NCBI RefSeq assembly: GCF_022627575.1
Contig: NZ_JADEYQ010000002.1
Span: 372,001 to 436,000, forward strand
Reading direction: 5' to 3'
DNA length: 64,000 nt
Source of the DNA: Sphingobacterium rhinopitheci
GTDB taxonomy: Bacteria; Bacteroidota; Bacteroidia; Sphingobacteriales; Sphingobacteriaceae
Below the pieces are notes generated by a model. It had not been told where the DNA came from, did not search any database, and was given only the letters and a program-made list of their open reading frames with translations. The stretch's first letter is position 1, and each line of letters begins with the position of its first letter. Positions 46,288 through 56,100 of this stretch are shown piece by piece. A program made the translations under genes and the position numbers.

Positions 46288-47331
46288 CTATTGAAAATAA
46301 GTATCCTTAACTAATGTTATTACGCCTGTCAATACAATATTGGCAATCGCAAGTGGAATTAATATTTTCCATCCTAAATTCATCAATTGATCATATCTAA
46401 AACGTGGTAACGTCCAACGAATCCACATAAAGAAGAAGATAAAACCAAATATTTTTAAGAAAAATACTAATGTCCCGATGATGGTAATCCAGTTTTCGGA
46501 AAGACCCAAATCATACATGAAAGGGAAATTGTAACCACCGAAATACAATGCTGCCATCAATGCAGATGAAACGAACATATTAATGTATTCCGAAAACATA
46601 TATAAGCCCAATTTCATAGATGAATATTCGGTGTGGTATCCACCTATAAGCTCCGTTTCACATTCTGGCAAGTCAAAAGGCACACGATTACATTCGGCAA
46701 ATGCACAGGTTATAAAGATTAAAAAACCTAAAGGCTGCACCCATATGTTCCAATTCACAAAACCCGATTGCTGCGCGACAATATCTTCCAACTGCAAAGT
46801 ACCGGTTACCATCAATAAAGCAATTAATGACAAGCCCATTCCTATTTCATAGGAAATACTTTGCGAAGCGGCACGAATAGCTCCCATGAGGGAAAACTTA
46901 TTGTTTGAAGCCCATCCACCAAGCATGATTCCATATACCCCTAAAGCAATGACACCAAAGATGTACAATACGCCGATATTAATACCTGATGCTACCTGCA
47001 AGTTGATCACACGATCTCCTATAGTCAGTTGTTGCCCCCAAGGAATGACAGCCGAACTAATACAAGCGGTCACGATAGCGATAACAGGACCTAGTATAAA
47101 CAATTGTTTATGTGCACCTGCCGGAATGATTTCTTCCTTGAAGAAGAATTTACCCCCATCACATAAAGGCTGTAATAAGCCGAAAATTCCGGCTCTATCA
47201 GGGCCATAACGATCTTGCATAAACCCAGCAATCTTTCGTTCGGCTAACGTAGAATACATCGCTATCACCAAAGTAACGGTGAAAACAATCACTACCAATA
47301 TTAATTTTTCTAAAATAAAAGCTGCTTCCAT
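46288..47331 (-). CDS. nuoH: NADH-quinone oxidoreductase subunit H
   Basis: 347 residues, about eight membrane helices. It forms the quinone-binding cavity with NuoB and NuoD. The family segments are AERKIAGFMQDRYGPDRAG and FAECNRVPFDLPECETELIGGYHTEYSS in pieces, with the acidic residues of the E-channel. Nine bases separate it from nuoG. Length is normal. Confidence 0.97.
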   Translation of the reverse strand: MEAAFILEKLILVVIVFTVTLVIAMYSTLAERKIAGFMQDRYGPDRAGIFGLLQPLCDGGKFFFKEEIIPAGAHKQLFILGPVIAIVTACISSAVIPWGQQLTIGDRVINLQVASGINIGVLYIFGVIALGVYGIMLGGWASNNKFSLMGAIRAASQSISYEIGMGLSLIALLMVTGTLQLEDIVAQQSGFVNWNIWVQPLGFLIFITCAFAECNRVPFDLPECETELIGGYHTEYSSMKLGLYMFSEYINMFVSSALMAALYFGGYNFPFMYDLGLSENWITIIGTLVFFLKIFGFIFFFMWIRWTLPRFRYDQLMNLGWKILIPLAIANIVLTGVITLVKDTYFQ

Positions 47332-47339
47332 CTTGTCTA

Positions 47340-48356
47340 CTATTTCAATCGTTCAGTACGCGCTAACTGCTCCTCATTAGCCAATTGCAATTTGTCATCT
47401 TCTTTAATAACTGTAGGCGGGTTGAACTGCGCATACTGATTAACCATGATTACCGAGTCTTCATCCAGCAGGGCAGGAGCCTCTAGAATCCAATCTGCTG
47501 TTTTCTTAGTATCAAAACGACAGGTATTGCAGATAAAATCCTCCACTTCGCCAAATTCATCTTTACGCCCCGTCACGCGGAGTACCTCTTCACCCTTGTA
47601 CCACAGCGTCACTTTGCCGGAGCAACAGGTACATTCACGGTGCGCATTGATAGGCTTAGTAAACCATACCCTACTTTTGAAGCGAAATGTTTTATCGGTC
47701 AAGGCCCCTACAGGACATACATCGATGACATTACCTATAAAATCATTATCCAATGCTTTATGGATATAGGTTGATATCTCCGAATGATCCCCTCTATTGA
47801 GTATACCATGTTCTCTACTATTGGTCAATTGATTAGCAACATACACACAGCGATAACAAAGAATACAGCGATTCATATGGAGCTGAATCTTGTCACCAAT
47901 ATCTATGCGCTCAAATGTACGTCGCTCAAACTCGTAGCGTGTTCCTTCGGACCCGTGCTCATAGCCCAAATCCTGCAGCTTACATTCACCTGCCTGATCA
48001 CAAACAGGACAATCTAAAGGATGATTGATCAGGAGCATCTCTACGACGCCTTTTCGTGCTTCTACAACCTCTGGGGAGGTAATATTTTGGACTTCCATAC
48101 CATCCATTACTGTTGTACGGCAAGAAGCTACCAACTTAGGCATTGGTCGGGGATCCTTTTCAGACCCTTTAGAGACCTTTACTAAACAGGTACGGCACTT
48201 CCCTCCTGAGCCTTCCAATTTGGAATAATAACACATCGCCGGCGGCACTATATCACCTCCAATTTGACGTGCGGCATTCAGAATACTGGTTCCAGGGGCT
48301 ACTTCCACTGGAATACCGTCTATCGTTACTTTAAAATTTACTACTTCCTCAGCCAT
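47340..48356 (-). CDS. nuoG: NADH-quinone oxidoreductase subunit G, short form without molybdopterin domain
   Basis: 338 residues against about 700-900 in E. coli-type NuoG. The N-terminal 2Fe-2S domain has Cys42, 54, 57 and 79. The His/Cys3 cluster site is His112, Cys116, 119 and 125 in HPLDCPVCDQAGEC. A 4Fe-4S site has Cys164, 167, 170 and 214. A fourth Cys-rich segment (ECTCCSGKV then FICNTCRF) resembles the Fe4S-Mo linker domain, after which the protein ends. Only the large C-terminal molybdopterin-fold domain is missing. The gene is intact, and its position in the operon is the standard one. A short NuoG is known in Bacteroidota relatives. Confidence 0.93.
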   Translation of the reverse strand: MAEEVVNFKVTIDGIPVEVAPGTSILNAARQIGGDIVPPAMCYYSKLEGSGGKCRTCLVKVSKGSEKDPRPMPKLVASCRTTVMDGMEVQNITSPEVVEARKGVVEMLLINHPLDCPVCDQAGECKLQDLGYEHGSEGTRYEFERRTFERIDIGDKIQLHMNRCILCYRCVYVANQLTNSREHGILNRGDHSEISTYIHKALDNDFIGNVIDVCPVGALTDKTFRFKSRVWFTKPINAHRECTCCSGKVTLWYKGEEVLRVTGRKDEFGEVEDFICNTCRFDTKKTADWILEAPALLDEDSVIMVNQYAQFNPPTVIKEDDKLQLANEEQLARTERLK

Positions 48357-48385
48357 CGTATCAGCTTATATAATAAATTACTGTT

Positions 48386-49741
48386 CTATTGCGTTACTGC
48401 TGTAATCGGGTCTGCATAATGTGCCAACCCATAATTACGTGATTGTGATTCCTTTGGATTCAACACATGCCATTCGAATTCATCTCTAAAGTGACGAATT
48501 GCTGCGGCCACAGGCCAAGCTGCAGCATCACCAAGCGGACATATTGTATTGCCTTCAATCTTACGTTGAATATCCCATAATAGGTCGATATCTTCGACGG
48601 TTCCTTGCCCATGTTCAATCTTGTGTAATACTTTCTCCATCCAACCCGTTCCTTCTCTACAAGGCGAACATTGTCCACAACTTTCATGATGATAAAAGCG
48701 GGTAAAATTCCATGTATTGCGGACGATACATTGGTCCTCATCAAAAACAATAAAACCACCAGAGCCCATCATCGAGCCAGTTGCAAAACCACCATCTGCT
48801 AATGATTCATACGTCATCAACCGTGGGTTACCCGATATGGTTTTACAGATTAAATTATTAGGTAGAATAGGTACAGACGACCCCCCAGCTACCAGAGCTT
48901 TCAATGTTTTGCCATTCGCGATACCGCCACAATACTCATCTGAATAGATAAACTCCTCGACAGGTACACCTAATTCGATTTCATATACACCAGGTTTATT
49001 GATATTGCCAGAGGCAGATATCAATTTTGTGCCTGTACTACGTTCAATTCCTATTTTAGCATATTCGTCACCACCATCGTTTATGATAGGGACTACAGAA
49101 GCTATAGTTTCCACATTATTGACTACTGTAGGACAGCCATACAATCCAGCTATTGCAGGAAAGGGCGGTTTTATCCTTGGGTTGCCACGCTTCCCTTCTA
49201 AGGATTCTAATAAAGCTGTTTCTTCACCACAGATATAAGCGCCACCACCAGGTTGTACATAAAGCTCCAAGTTATAGCCAGTTCCCAAAATATTCGTACC
49301 TAGGAAACCTGCAGCCTTAGCCTCTTGAATAGCACGTTCGAGAATTCGAATTTGAGGCATCATCTCCCCTCTTACATAGATATAAGAAACCGATGCCCCC
49401 AGCGCATAACTAGAAACAATCATCCCCTCAATCAATGCATGAGGAATATGTGTCATCAGGAAACGGTCTTTGAAGGTCCCAGGTTCCGATTCATCACCAT
49501 TGCACACGAGATAGCGGGCTACCCCTTCAGGCTTTGCTAAAAAGCTCCATTTCATCCCCGTAGGGAATCCAGCGCCACCACGTCCTCTTAAGCCCGATTT
49601 TTTCACTTCTTCGACCACCTCATCCGTAGACATTGTTTTCAAAGCCTTTTCTACAGCACGGTATCCTCCTTTTTGACGATATACATCGAAAGTATGAATG
49701 CCAGGCTCATTAATATGCTGTAATAATAATTTACGTCCCAT
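48386..49741 (-). CDS. nuoF: NADH-quinone oxidoreductase subunit F
   Basis: 451 residues, the NADH-oxidising subunit that binds FMN and cluster N3. The NADH/FMN region has GLRGRGGAGFPTGMKW and VCNGDESEPGTFKDR; GGGAYICGEETALLESLEGKRG is the FMN-binding loop. The 4Fe-4S site is ESCGQCSPCREGTGW with the fourth Cys in TICPLGDA. Together with NuoE and NuoG it forms the electron-input module. It lies 29 bases from nuoG. Confidence 0.97.
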   Translation of the reverse strand: MGRKLLLQHINEPGIHTFDVYRQKGGYRAVEKALKTMSTDEVVEEVKKSGLRGRGGAGFPTGMKWSFLAKPEGVARYLVCNGDESEPGTFKDRFLMTHIPHALIEGMIVSSYALGASVSYIYVRGEMMPQIRILERAIQEAKAAGFLGTNILGTGYNLELYVQPGGGAYICGEETALLESLEGKRGNPRIKPPFPAIAGLYGCPTVVNNVETIASVVPIINDGGDEYAKIGIERSTGTKLISASGNINKPGVYEIELGVPVEEFIYSDEYCGGIANGKTLKALVAGGSSVPILPNNLICKTISGNPRLMTYESLADGGFATGSMMGSGGFIVFDEDQCIVRNTWNFTRFYHHESCGQCSPCREGTGWMEKVLHKIEHGQGTVEDIDLLWDIQRKIEGNTICPLGDAAAWPVAAAIRHFRDEFEWHVLNPKESQSRNYGLAHYADPITAVTQ

Positions 49742-49746
49742 ACAAT

Positions 49747-50274
49747 TTAAGCTTGCTGTGTAGTATTATTTTTCAATGTATCGATCAATAGATCAACAGC
49801 ATCTTCTGTCAAATTCTCATAAAAAGTGTATTCCGGACCGATTTGTAATACGGGACCAAAACCACATGCGGCCAAACATTCTACTCCTCGCCAGGAGAAT
49901 AAGCCATCCGCCGTCACTTCTCCTTCTTTCACACCTAGGCGACTTTCTATATGTTTCATTATTTTCTCGGCACCGACCAAACAACAAGGGCCTGTTCGGC
50001 ATACCTCGAGGTTATATTTACCCTGAGGTTTCAAAAAAAACATGGTATAAAAGGTAGCTACCTCATATACTTCAATCGGCTGAATATCTAAATATGTCGC
50101 TACTTTATCCATCGCATCCGAACTCAACCAACCGTAGTCCGCTTGTACTAGATGCAATATGGGGAGTAGGGCCGACTTTTGCTTCCCCTGAGGATAACGA
50201 CTCACGATCTCAGCAAACTTTTCTAAAAGTGTTGCTGAAAACTCTACGGGTTGATTCTCTTGTACACTAAGCAT
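49747..50274 (-). CDS. nuoE: NADH-quinone oxidoreductase subunit E
   Basis: 175 residues, the thioredoxin-fold 2Fe-2S subunit. The four ligands sit in VCRTGPCCLVGAEKI and CLAACGFGPVLQIG. The N-terminal helical part has YPQGKQKSALLPILHLVQ and the EVYEVATFYTMFF signature. Five bases separate it from nuoF and its start overlaps the end of nuoD by eight bases. Confidence 0.96.
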   Translation of the reverse strand: MLSVQENQPVEFSATLLEKFAEIVSRYPQGKQKSALLPILHLVQADYGWLSSDAMDKVATYLDIQPIEVYEVATFYTMFFLKPQGKYNLEVCRTGPCCLVGAEKIMKHIESRLGVKEGEVTADGLFSWRGVECLAACGFGPVLQIGPEYTFYENLTEDAVDLLIDTLKNNTTQQA

Positions 50275-51502
50275 CTAATTCTCCTGCAATAACATTTAAA
50301 CTACTCATATTGATAATAGCGTCAGAAAGTAGCATTCCTGCACTCATGGACGCAAACATTTGATAATTGACAAAGGAAGGTCTACGAAAATGCAGACGAT
50401 AAGGCGTCCTTCCACCATCATTAATTAAGTAGAATCCCAATTCACCATTTGCACCTTCTACCGCATGGTATACTTCGGATTTTGGGGTTTCCCACTCTCC
50501 CATTACAATTTTAAAATGATAGATCAAGGCTTCCATATTGTTATATACTTGCTCTTTTGGGGGCAAATAAAATTCAGGAACATCAGCATGAAATATATTT
50601 TTAGGCTCTTTATCTATTTTGTCCAATGCTTGACGAATGATACGCATAGATTGCCTCATTTCATCATTACGCACCATAAAACGATCATACACATCCCCTG
50701 TCGTACCTACAGGCACTTCAAAATCAAACTCCTCATAAGAACAATAAGGATCAGAGATACGGACATCATAATCCACCCCCGTTGCTCTCAAAATAGGTCC
50801 CGACCAACTATATTCAAGCGCTTGCTCAGGCGTCACAGCAGCGACTCCTGATGTACGCTCTATAAAAATTCTATTGCGTACAAATAACTCCTCAAACTCA
50901 TCTAAAACAGCAGGAAAGCGATTTACAAATTCATTTATTTTCGCAAAAGCGATATCATTAAAATCTCTTTCAAATCCACCAATTCGACCAATATTAGTGG
51001 TCAAACGCGCCCCACATATCTCTTCATATATCTCGTATATAAATTCACGCTCTTGCATCAAATATAAAAAGCCTGAGAAAGCCCCTGTATCTACCCCTAA
51101 TATCCCATTACATATAATATGGTCAGCAATGCGCGCCAATTCCATAACGATAACACGCATATATTGTACGCGCTTCGGTATTTCGATATTCAATAATTTT
51201 TCTACGGTCATATGCCAGCCCATATTATTAATGGGCGATGAGCAGTAATTGAGACGATCTGTCAGCGGTGTTATCTGATAAAAAGCACGATGCTCCGCTA
51301 TTTTTTCGAAAGCACGATGTATATACCCAATCGTAGATACACCTGATACAATACGCTCACCATCAATTTGAACGACATTCTGAAATACACCATGTGTTGC
51401 AGGATGTGTAGGTCCAATATTGAGTGTGATTAGCTCTTCTTGGGGGTCATTATCAAAAAATACAGGTTGGTTAGGTGTTATTTTGGTTATTGGAGTGCTC
51501 AT
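50267..51502 (-). CDS. nuoD: NADH-quinone oxidoreductase subunit D
   Basis: 411 residues, the quinone-site subunit related to the large subunit of NiFe hydrogenases. Key segments: LNIGPTHPATHGVFQNVVQIDGE (the beta-hairpin with the quinone-site His), RLNYCSSPINNMGWHMTVEKLL, and the C-terminal LSDAIINMSSLNVIAGELD. The gene is separate from nuoC, unlike the fused NuoCD of E. coli. It lies 18 bases after nuoC. Confidence 0.97.
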   Translation of the reverse strand: MSTPITKITPNQPVFFDNDPQEELITLNIGPTHPATHGVFQNVVQIDGERIVSGVSTIGYIHRAFEKIAEHRAFYQITPLTDRLNYCSSPINNMGWHMTVEKLLNIEIPKRVQYMRVIVMELARIADHIICNGILGVDTGAFSGFLYLMQEREFIYEIYEEICGARLTTNIGRIGGFERDFNDIAFAKINEFVNRFPAVLDEFEELFVRNRIFIERTSGVAAVTPEQALEYSWSGPILRATGVDYDVRISDPYCSYEEFDFEVPVGTTGDVYDRFMVRNDEMRQSMRIIRQALDKIDKEPKNIFHADVPEFYLPPKEQVYNNMEALIYHFKIVMGEWETPKSEVYHAVEGANGELGFYLINDGGRTPYRLHFRRPSFVNYQMFASMSAGMLLSDAIINMSSLNVIAGELDA

Positions 51503-51520
51503 CTAAGTCTATAATTGAAG

Positions 51521-52024
51521 TTAACGGCCAAAATAAAAGTCTTTTTTATCTACACGGTTTGGATCTTCCAAAGGATACTCCTTGCGCATAGGAAATACAT
51601 CGAGATCATCCATATTCAATATTCTCCGTAGATCGGGGTGTCCCTCAAAATGTATACCATAGAAATCATAGGTTTCTCTTTCCATCCAATTGGCCCCTTT
51701 CCACACTACCGTTGCGGTAGGTATAGTTGGAATCTCGCCACCTATAGACACTTTAATACGCAGACGTATACGCTGCACCATATTATGCACATGATAAACG
51801 ACATCAAAAGGATGCTCCTGCGTAGGATAATGCGCAGCTGTAATATCTGTTAAAAAATTAAATCGGAGCTCTTCATCCAACTTTAAGAAGAATAAAAGAT
51901 CGATAATCACTTCTTTAGAGGCAGCGATAGTCATTAATCCATAAGGCTCACCTATGAATTGAACCTGATCGCCAAACTGCTGCTGCAGGCGACCAAAAAT
52001 ACGATCATTAGTCAATTTATCCAT
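51521..52024 (-). CDS. nuoC: NADH-quinone oxidoreductase subunit C
   Basis: 167 residues. The family signature is [25 protein letters not shown] (in parts), ending [14 protein letters not shown]. It is a structural subunit of the hydrophilic arm. Its start overlaps the end of nuoB by eight bases. The protein is at the short end of the family but complete. Confidence 0.95.
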   Translation of the reverse strand: MDKLTNDRIFGRLQQQFGDQVQFIGEPYGLMTIAASKEVIIDLLFFLKLDEELRFNFLTDITAAHYPTQEHPFDVVYHVHNMVQRIRLRIKVSIGGEIPTIPTATVVWKGANWMERETYDFYGIHFEGHPDLRRILNMDDLDVFPMRKEYPLEDPNRVDKKDFYFGR

Positions 52025-52571
52025 TGTCAGTCACTATTCCGTATTTTTCTAATAATTCTTTATACGCTGGAGTATTGCGTCTATTAAGGGATTCATTTTT
52101 TACAATCTCTTGCAACTTTAAGACACCATCTAATATTGCTTCAGGACGAGGAGGGCATCCCGGGACGTATACGTCAACAGGAATAATCTCATCAATCCCT
52201 TGCAAAACCGAATACGTATCAAATATCCCTCCACTAGAAGCACAGGCTCCCACCGCAATCACCCATCGAGGTTCTGCCATTTGGATGTATACTTGTTTTA
52301 ATACCGGGGCCATCTTTTTGGCAATTGTTCCCATTACTAACAACATATCCGCTTGACGTGGCGAGAAACTAGGTCTTTCGGCACCAAAGCGCGCCAAATC
52401 ATAGGTAGACCCCATTGTAGCCATAAATTCTATACCACAACAAGATGTAGCAAAAGGTAAAGGCCATAAAGAATTCGCTCGAGCCAAACCAATGGCTTTA
52501 TCTAGAGAAGTTGCAAAAAATCCTGCGCCTTCAACTCCCGGAGGAGCTTCAGCTAAAGTAACTTTGCTCAT
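52017..52571 (-). CDS. nuoB: NADH-quinone oxidoreductase subunit B
   Basis: 184 residues, binding cluster N2, the last electron carrier before quinone. Ligands lie in [19 protein letters not shown] and [12 protein letters not shown]. The usual two adjacent Cys are present. It starts 92 bases after the end of nuoA, a wider gap than elsewhere in the operon (52572-52663), with no hairpin in it. Length is normal. Confidence 0.97.
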   Translation of the reverse strand: MSKVTLAEAPPGVEGAGFFATSLDKAIGLARANSLWPLPFATSCCGIEFMATMGSTYDLARFGAERPSFSPRQADMLLVMGTIAKKMAPVLKQVYIQMAEPRWVIAVGACASSGGIFDTYSVLQGIDEIIPVDVYVPGCPPRPEAILDGVLKLQEIVKNESLNRRNTPAYKELLEKYGIVTDNG

Positions 52572-52663
52572 AATTTAAAAGATGTTCTTACCTCGTTTAT
52601 AATAAGGTCAATATACAATTTTAAGAAATAAAACAGACTAATAGATTGCTATTTAGAACAATT

Positions 52664-53044
52664 CTAATCCCAATTTAAAGCCTTCTTTTTAATGACATAA
52701 ATGAAGCCCAGAAGAAGCATACCCATAAAAATTAACATCTGTATAAGTCCCTCAAACCCAAATTCTCTAAAATTGACAGCCCAAGGATACATAAAGATAA
52801 CCTCAACATCAAAGATGACGAACAAAATAGCTACAAGGAAATATTTTATAGAAAAAGGCTGCCTTGCATTACCGATGACTTCAACACCAGATTCAAAGGC
52901 TGAAAGTTTATTTGCTGTCTTTACTTTAGGTCCCAATAGATGGGTACTGACAATTGCTACAATACCAAAACCTATTGCAACAGCCAATTGTATTAAAATT
53001 GGCACATAGTCGATAGGCATATTAGCCACTTCGTTACTTCCCAT
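52664..53044 (-). CDS. nuoA: NADH-quinone oxidoreductase subunit A
   Basis: 126 residues, three membrane helices. The loop segment KLSAFESGVEVIGNARQPFSIKYFLVAILFVIFDVEVIFMYPWAV (in parts) is the NuoA signature. It is the first gene of the operon. A TAAATTTG box lies at 53076-53069 on the minus strand without a good upstream TTG. Start taken at ATG 53044; an in-frame ATG at residue 9 is also possible. Confidence 0.95.
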   Translation of the reverse strand: MGSNEVANMPIDYVPILIQLAVAIGFGIVAIVSTHLLGPKVKTANKLSAFESGVEVIGNARQPFSIKYFLVAILFVIFDVEVIFMYPWAVNFREFGFEGLIQMLIFMGMLLLGFIYVIKKKALNWD

Positions 53045-53093
53045 AATAATTTAAGTATCAGTTATGACCAAATTTAATAAAATTATGGCAAAT

Positions 53094-53124
53094 AAAAAAA
53101 GGGGAAACTGTAAACAGTTCCCCC
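53094..53124 (-). terminator. Intrinsic terminator of the exb/tonB/TPR operon
   Basis: On the minus strand, GGGGGAACTG pairs with CAGTTTCCCC across TTTA (53124-53115 with 53110-53101), followed by seven T bases (A run at 53094-53100). It lies 23 bases after the TPR gene stop. Confidence 0.88.
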
Positions 53125-53147
53125 TTATGCATAAATATTACTAAAAT

Positions 53148-54878
53148 CTAGCCTTGTAAAGCTTCGATCATTTGTTGTGCTGTTTCATCAGCAGGATTTA
53201 CTTTCAATGTATTTTTAAAGTATTCCGTTGCTTTAGGATAATCTTCTTTAAGAATATAGTAATAACCAACTTGGTTATACGCATCCGTTAATTTAGAAAT
53301 ATCATCCTCAGTATATACATAGCCACCAGCATTTTTATCATTTAATATTTTAATTAATTGATCAAATGCAGGAACATATAATCCTTTTACTAATTCTGGT
53401 TGCTCAGGATCTACTGTATCAAGATTTACATTTGCAAAAGCCGTTAAATAAAGCGCTTTAACCAAATATTCGTCCATTACTTTTTGATCATTACTTGACG
53501 TCAATATTGATAAAGCTTGCAATGCTGCATTTAACTCTTTTGTAGCATCTTCACCTTTTTCTTTCTTTGCTGCACCAGATCTAAAGTTGGCATCTCCTAA
53601 GAAATAATTAGCTTCATAATAGAAGTCAGTTCCTTTTTGTTGTGCAGGGATATTAAAAATAGCTGCTGCTACATCATATTTACCTTGACCATAAGCCATC
53701 ATACCTGCAGAACCAATTTCTGGCATCATTAAGCTATCCTTCTCTAATGCTTTAGTTAAGTTAGCAACACCTTTATCAACATTCCCAGTTTCAATATTAG
53801 CCAAACCAGAGAATAAATAATCAATTGCAATTAAACGTTCAGCATCAGCTTCTGCGAATAATTTATCGAAATATTGCACACCTTTAGCATGATCTTTATC
53901 TTGATTGACAGCGATCAAACCTAAGTAACGATATACTTTAGCATCAATACCCGGTACGTTTTCTAATTTCTGAGCAACAGTTTTTAACTCATCATATTTT
54001 TGACCGAATACCAAGAAATCCGCATAACGAACTTGTGCCTCCGGAGACATATCACCTGTTACTTCCAAATATTTCTTATAGCTATCAACAGCCTTAGCTA
54101 CTTGTGCTTCGTATGCTTTCTCATCTTCTTCGTTATTATTAGGAAGACGTCTAGCTACTTGCAATTGTGTTTCAGCGATTTCACGGAAAACTGGACCATA
54201 TGACGGGTACTCGGCAACAATATTGTTATATTGCTCAAGCGCCTCATCAAAAGCGAATGCACGGCGTGTAATTAACGCTTGTTGAACTTTGGCCTTCACT
54301 AAATTCGGATCAATATTTAAAGCATCACGATAGCTGATATATGCTTGGCTATTATCTTTCAATCCTAAATAAGCATCACCTAATGCAACTGCAATATTAG
54401 CATCTTTAGGATTACTTGCTTTAGCTTGCGTTAAATAATCTACCGCTTTAGCATAATCAGGCTTTGGAGCATCAATATATCCACGGCCAATATAATACAA
54501 TGGCAAATAGTCTTTTTTACCTAAACCAGTAACTGCAGCTGAAAATTTTTGTTCTGCAGCGCTTACATTATTTTTTTGAAGATCAACAACCCCTAAACCT
54601 ACATTATTTAATTTCTCTTTGGGCGCGTTTGTTAAACCTTGATTAAAAATAATAGCAGCAGAATCTACTTTTTCATTTATTAAATAAATTTGCCCTAAGT
54701 AAAAGTAATTTTTTCCATCAGATGCCTTTTTTTGCACCAAATTTTGCAACATACCTTTAGCCTTGTCATACTGTTCAGCATTAATAGCAACCTGAGCGTC
54801 TTTTAAACTTTGAGCGTTAGCTGAACCAATTAAAGAGCCAGCAGCCAATAAACTCAAGAATAATTTACTTTTTGTCAT
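53148..54878 (-). CDS. Secreted tetratricopeptide-repeat protein
   Basis: 576 residues with a Sec signal peptide (MTKSKLFLSLLAAGSLIGSANAQ). TPR units run through most of the length, for example QYDKAKGMLQNLVQKKASDGKNYFYLGQIY (parts), NPKDANIAVALGDAYLGLKDNSQAYISYRDALNIDPN and EDYPKATEYFKNTLKVNPADETA. It is the last gene of the exbB-exbD-exbD-tonB cluster on the minus strand, 28 bases after the phosphate-binding-like gene. It is probably a periplasmic scaffold for the Ton machinery, as inferred from position. Confidence 0.9.
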   Translation of the reverse strand: MTKSKLFLSLLAAGSLIGSANAQSLKDAQVAINAEQYDKAKGMLQNLVQKKASDGKNYFYLGQIYLINEKVDSAAIIFNQGLTNAPKEKLNNVGLGVVDLQKNNVSAAEQKFSAAVTGLGKKDYLPLYYIGRGYIDAPKPDYAKAVDYLTQAKASNPKDANIAVALGDAYLGLKDNSQAYISYRDALNIDPNLVKAKVQQALITRRAFAFDEALEQYNNIVAEYPSYGPVFREIAETQLQVARRLPNNNEEDEKAYEAQVAKAVDSYKKYLEVTGDMSPEAQVRYADFLVFGQKYDELKTVAQKLENVPGIDAKVYRYLGLIAVNQDKDHAKGVQYFDKLFAEADAERLIAIDYLFSGLANIETGNVDKGVANLTKALEKDSLMMPEIGSAGMMAYGQGKYDVAAAIFNIPAQQKGTDFYYEANYFLGDANFRSGAAKKEKGEDATKELNAALQALSILTSSNDQKVMDEYLVKALYLTAFANVNLDTVDPEQPELVKGLYVPAFDQLIKILNDKNAGGYVYTEDDISKLTDAYNQVGYYYILKEDYPKATEYFKNTLKVNPADETAQQMIEALQG

Positions 54879-54906
54879 AATTCTATTTTTGATCTTAGTT
54901 TTTCAC

Positions 54907-55809
54907 TTAATTAATTCTATCCCTTATTATTATTTCCCTTCCTGGCATAGTAGCCGGAAGCAAACCTGATTTCAATAAAATACGTTGTCCCCTATCACCA
55001 GTCAAGAAAGAAGAGAACCCAATTCCTAGGCCTAAATTCGGTTGATAATTCAACACGTAAATTGTTCTTTTCAAAGGATACTCATCTGTTGATAACGTCG
55101 CCTGTGAAGGCTTCACATATTTCGGTGTTGCCAACGAATTGTTCAATACGCTCAATATACGAATTTTATCCATGTTTGGAAAAGAAGTTTTTAAAGATAA
55201 ATACTGATTATAACTAATCAATCCTACCTTATTATTATTAGAAGAAACCACTTCCAATACTTCTTCTGAATTATTTACTGCCTCTACATAAGTATTGGCT
55301 ACTTTAGCCAAATGTCCCATATCTCTAAAGTAACGCAAAATACTAGAATTAAGGTTATCAAACACCAAAGTAAAATTGGTTGATTTCTCACCTTTCAAAA
55401 GGTTGACTACTTGATCTATTGTTACACTTGTATCTTGGCTATCAACATTACCTATTAATACGATAGCATCGTAGCCTACTTCATAGATTCGAGGAGTTAT
55501 AGAACGTTGCTTAAAATCTTTGTTTTCCTCCTCAGTCAAATGTCTAGTCAAAACAGCTATTGCACTATTTCCTGCTAGCAAATTATTTATTGCTGCTACT
55601 TCAGGTAACGATTGCGGCACTATCTTAGCATTACTATACGAACTTTCAAAGACTTGTTTTTGCTCTAATAAAATTGGCAATACAGATTCATCTACAGCAA
55701 CTTTAAGTTCGCCAACAAGAATATCTTCTTTGGCTTCCTTCTTACTTCCTGTACAACTCCCTAACGCTAAACTAGAGAAAACAACTAAAACATACAATAA
55801 TGCTTTCAT
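54907..55809 (-). CDS. Phosphate-binding-like (PstS-type) lipoprotein
   Basis: 300 residues with a lipobox (ALGSC, Cys19). The PBP-like domain has LKVAVDESVLPILLEQKQVFESSY, EVAAINNLLAGNSAIAVLTR and YDAIVLIGN. It resembles phosphate ABC transporter binding proteins. No Pst transporter genes are near. In Bacteroidota such a gene commonly sits between tonB and a TPR gene, so it may serve the Ton system. The ligand is not known. Confidence 0.82.
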   Translation of the reverse strand: MKALLYVLVVFSSLALGSCTGSKKEAKEDILVGELKVAVDESVLPILLEQKQVFESSYSNAKIVPQSLPEVAAINNLLAGNSAIAVLTRHLTEEENKDFKQRSITPRIYEVGYDAIVLIGNVDSQDTSVTIDQVVNLLKGEKSTNFTLVFDNLNSSILRYFRDMGHLAKVANTYVEAVNNSEEVLEVVSSNNNKVGLISYNQYLSLKTSFPNMDKIRILSVLNNSLATPKYVKPSQATLSTDEYPLKRTIYVLNYQPNLGLGIGFSSFLTGDRGQRILLKSGLLPATMPGREIIIRDRIN

Positions 55810-55857
55810 AGATATATAGAGTATATTTTAAGACAATGGATTAATCTTTAACATATT

Positions 55858-56097
55858 TTAACGCAAAAAATTATTTTGCCATAAACGAGCAAATCGCATA
55901 AAGGAGTATACAATCAGCAAGATTCCAAACATGTTCTTATATGTTTTATCTATTTCTATTGGAAAATCTTTCCAAAAAATAATAAGTAAACCTATCACGA
56001 AATAAAACAAAAACATGAATAGCCCTAAAATAGACAGAAATCGCTGTGTAGGCGATTTCTGTCTAAAATTATTATTTGAGTTTGTTGAAGAACTCAT
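55858..56097 (-). CDS. Small two-helix membrane protein in the tonB cluster
   Basis: 79 residues. A polar, Ser/Asn-rich N-terminus (SSSTNSNNNFRQKSPTQRF) leads into two hydrophobic helices (LSILGLFMFLFYFVIGLLII and MFGILLIVYSFMRFARLW). It starts three bases after the tonB stop. No named family is recognised. It may be an accessory inner-membrane component of the Ton complex. Confidence 0.7.
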   Translation of the reverse strand: MSSSTNSNNNFRQKSPTQRFLSILGLFMFLFYFVIGLLIIFWKDFPIEIDKTYKNMFGILLIVYSFMRFARLWQNNFLR

Positions 56098-56100
56098 AAA

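Noticed and set aside
47340-48356. NuoG as a truncated pseudogene
   Set aside because: The frame is intact, all cluster ligands are present, it has nine-base spacing to nuoH, and short NuoG is known in Bacteroidota.
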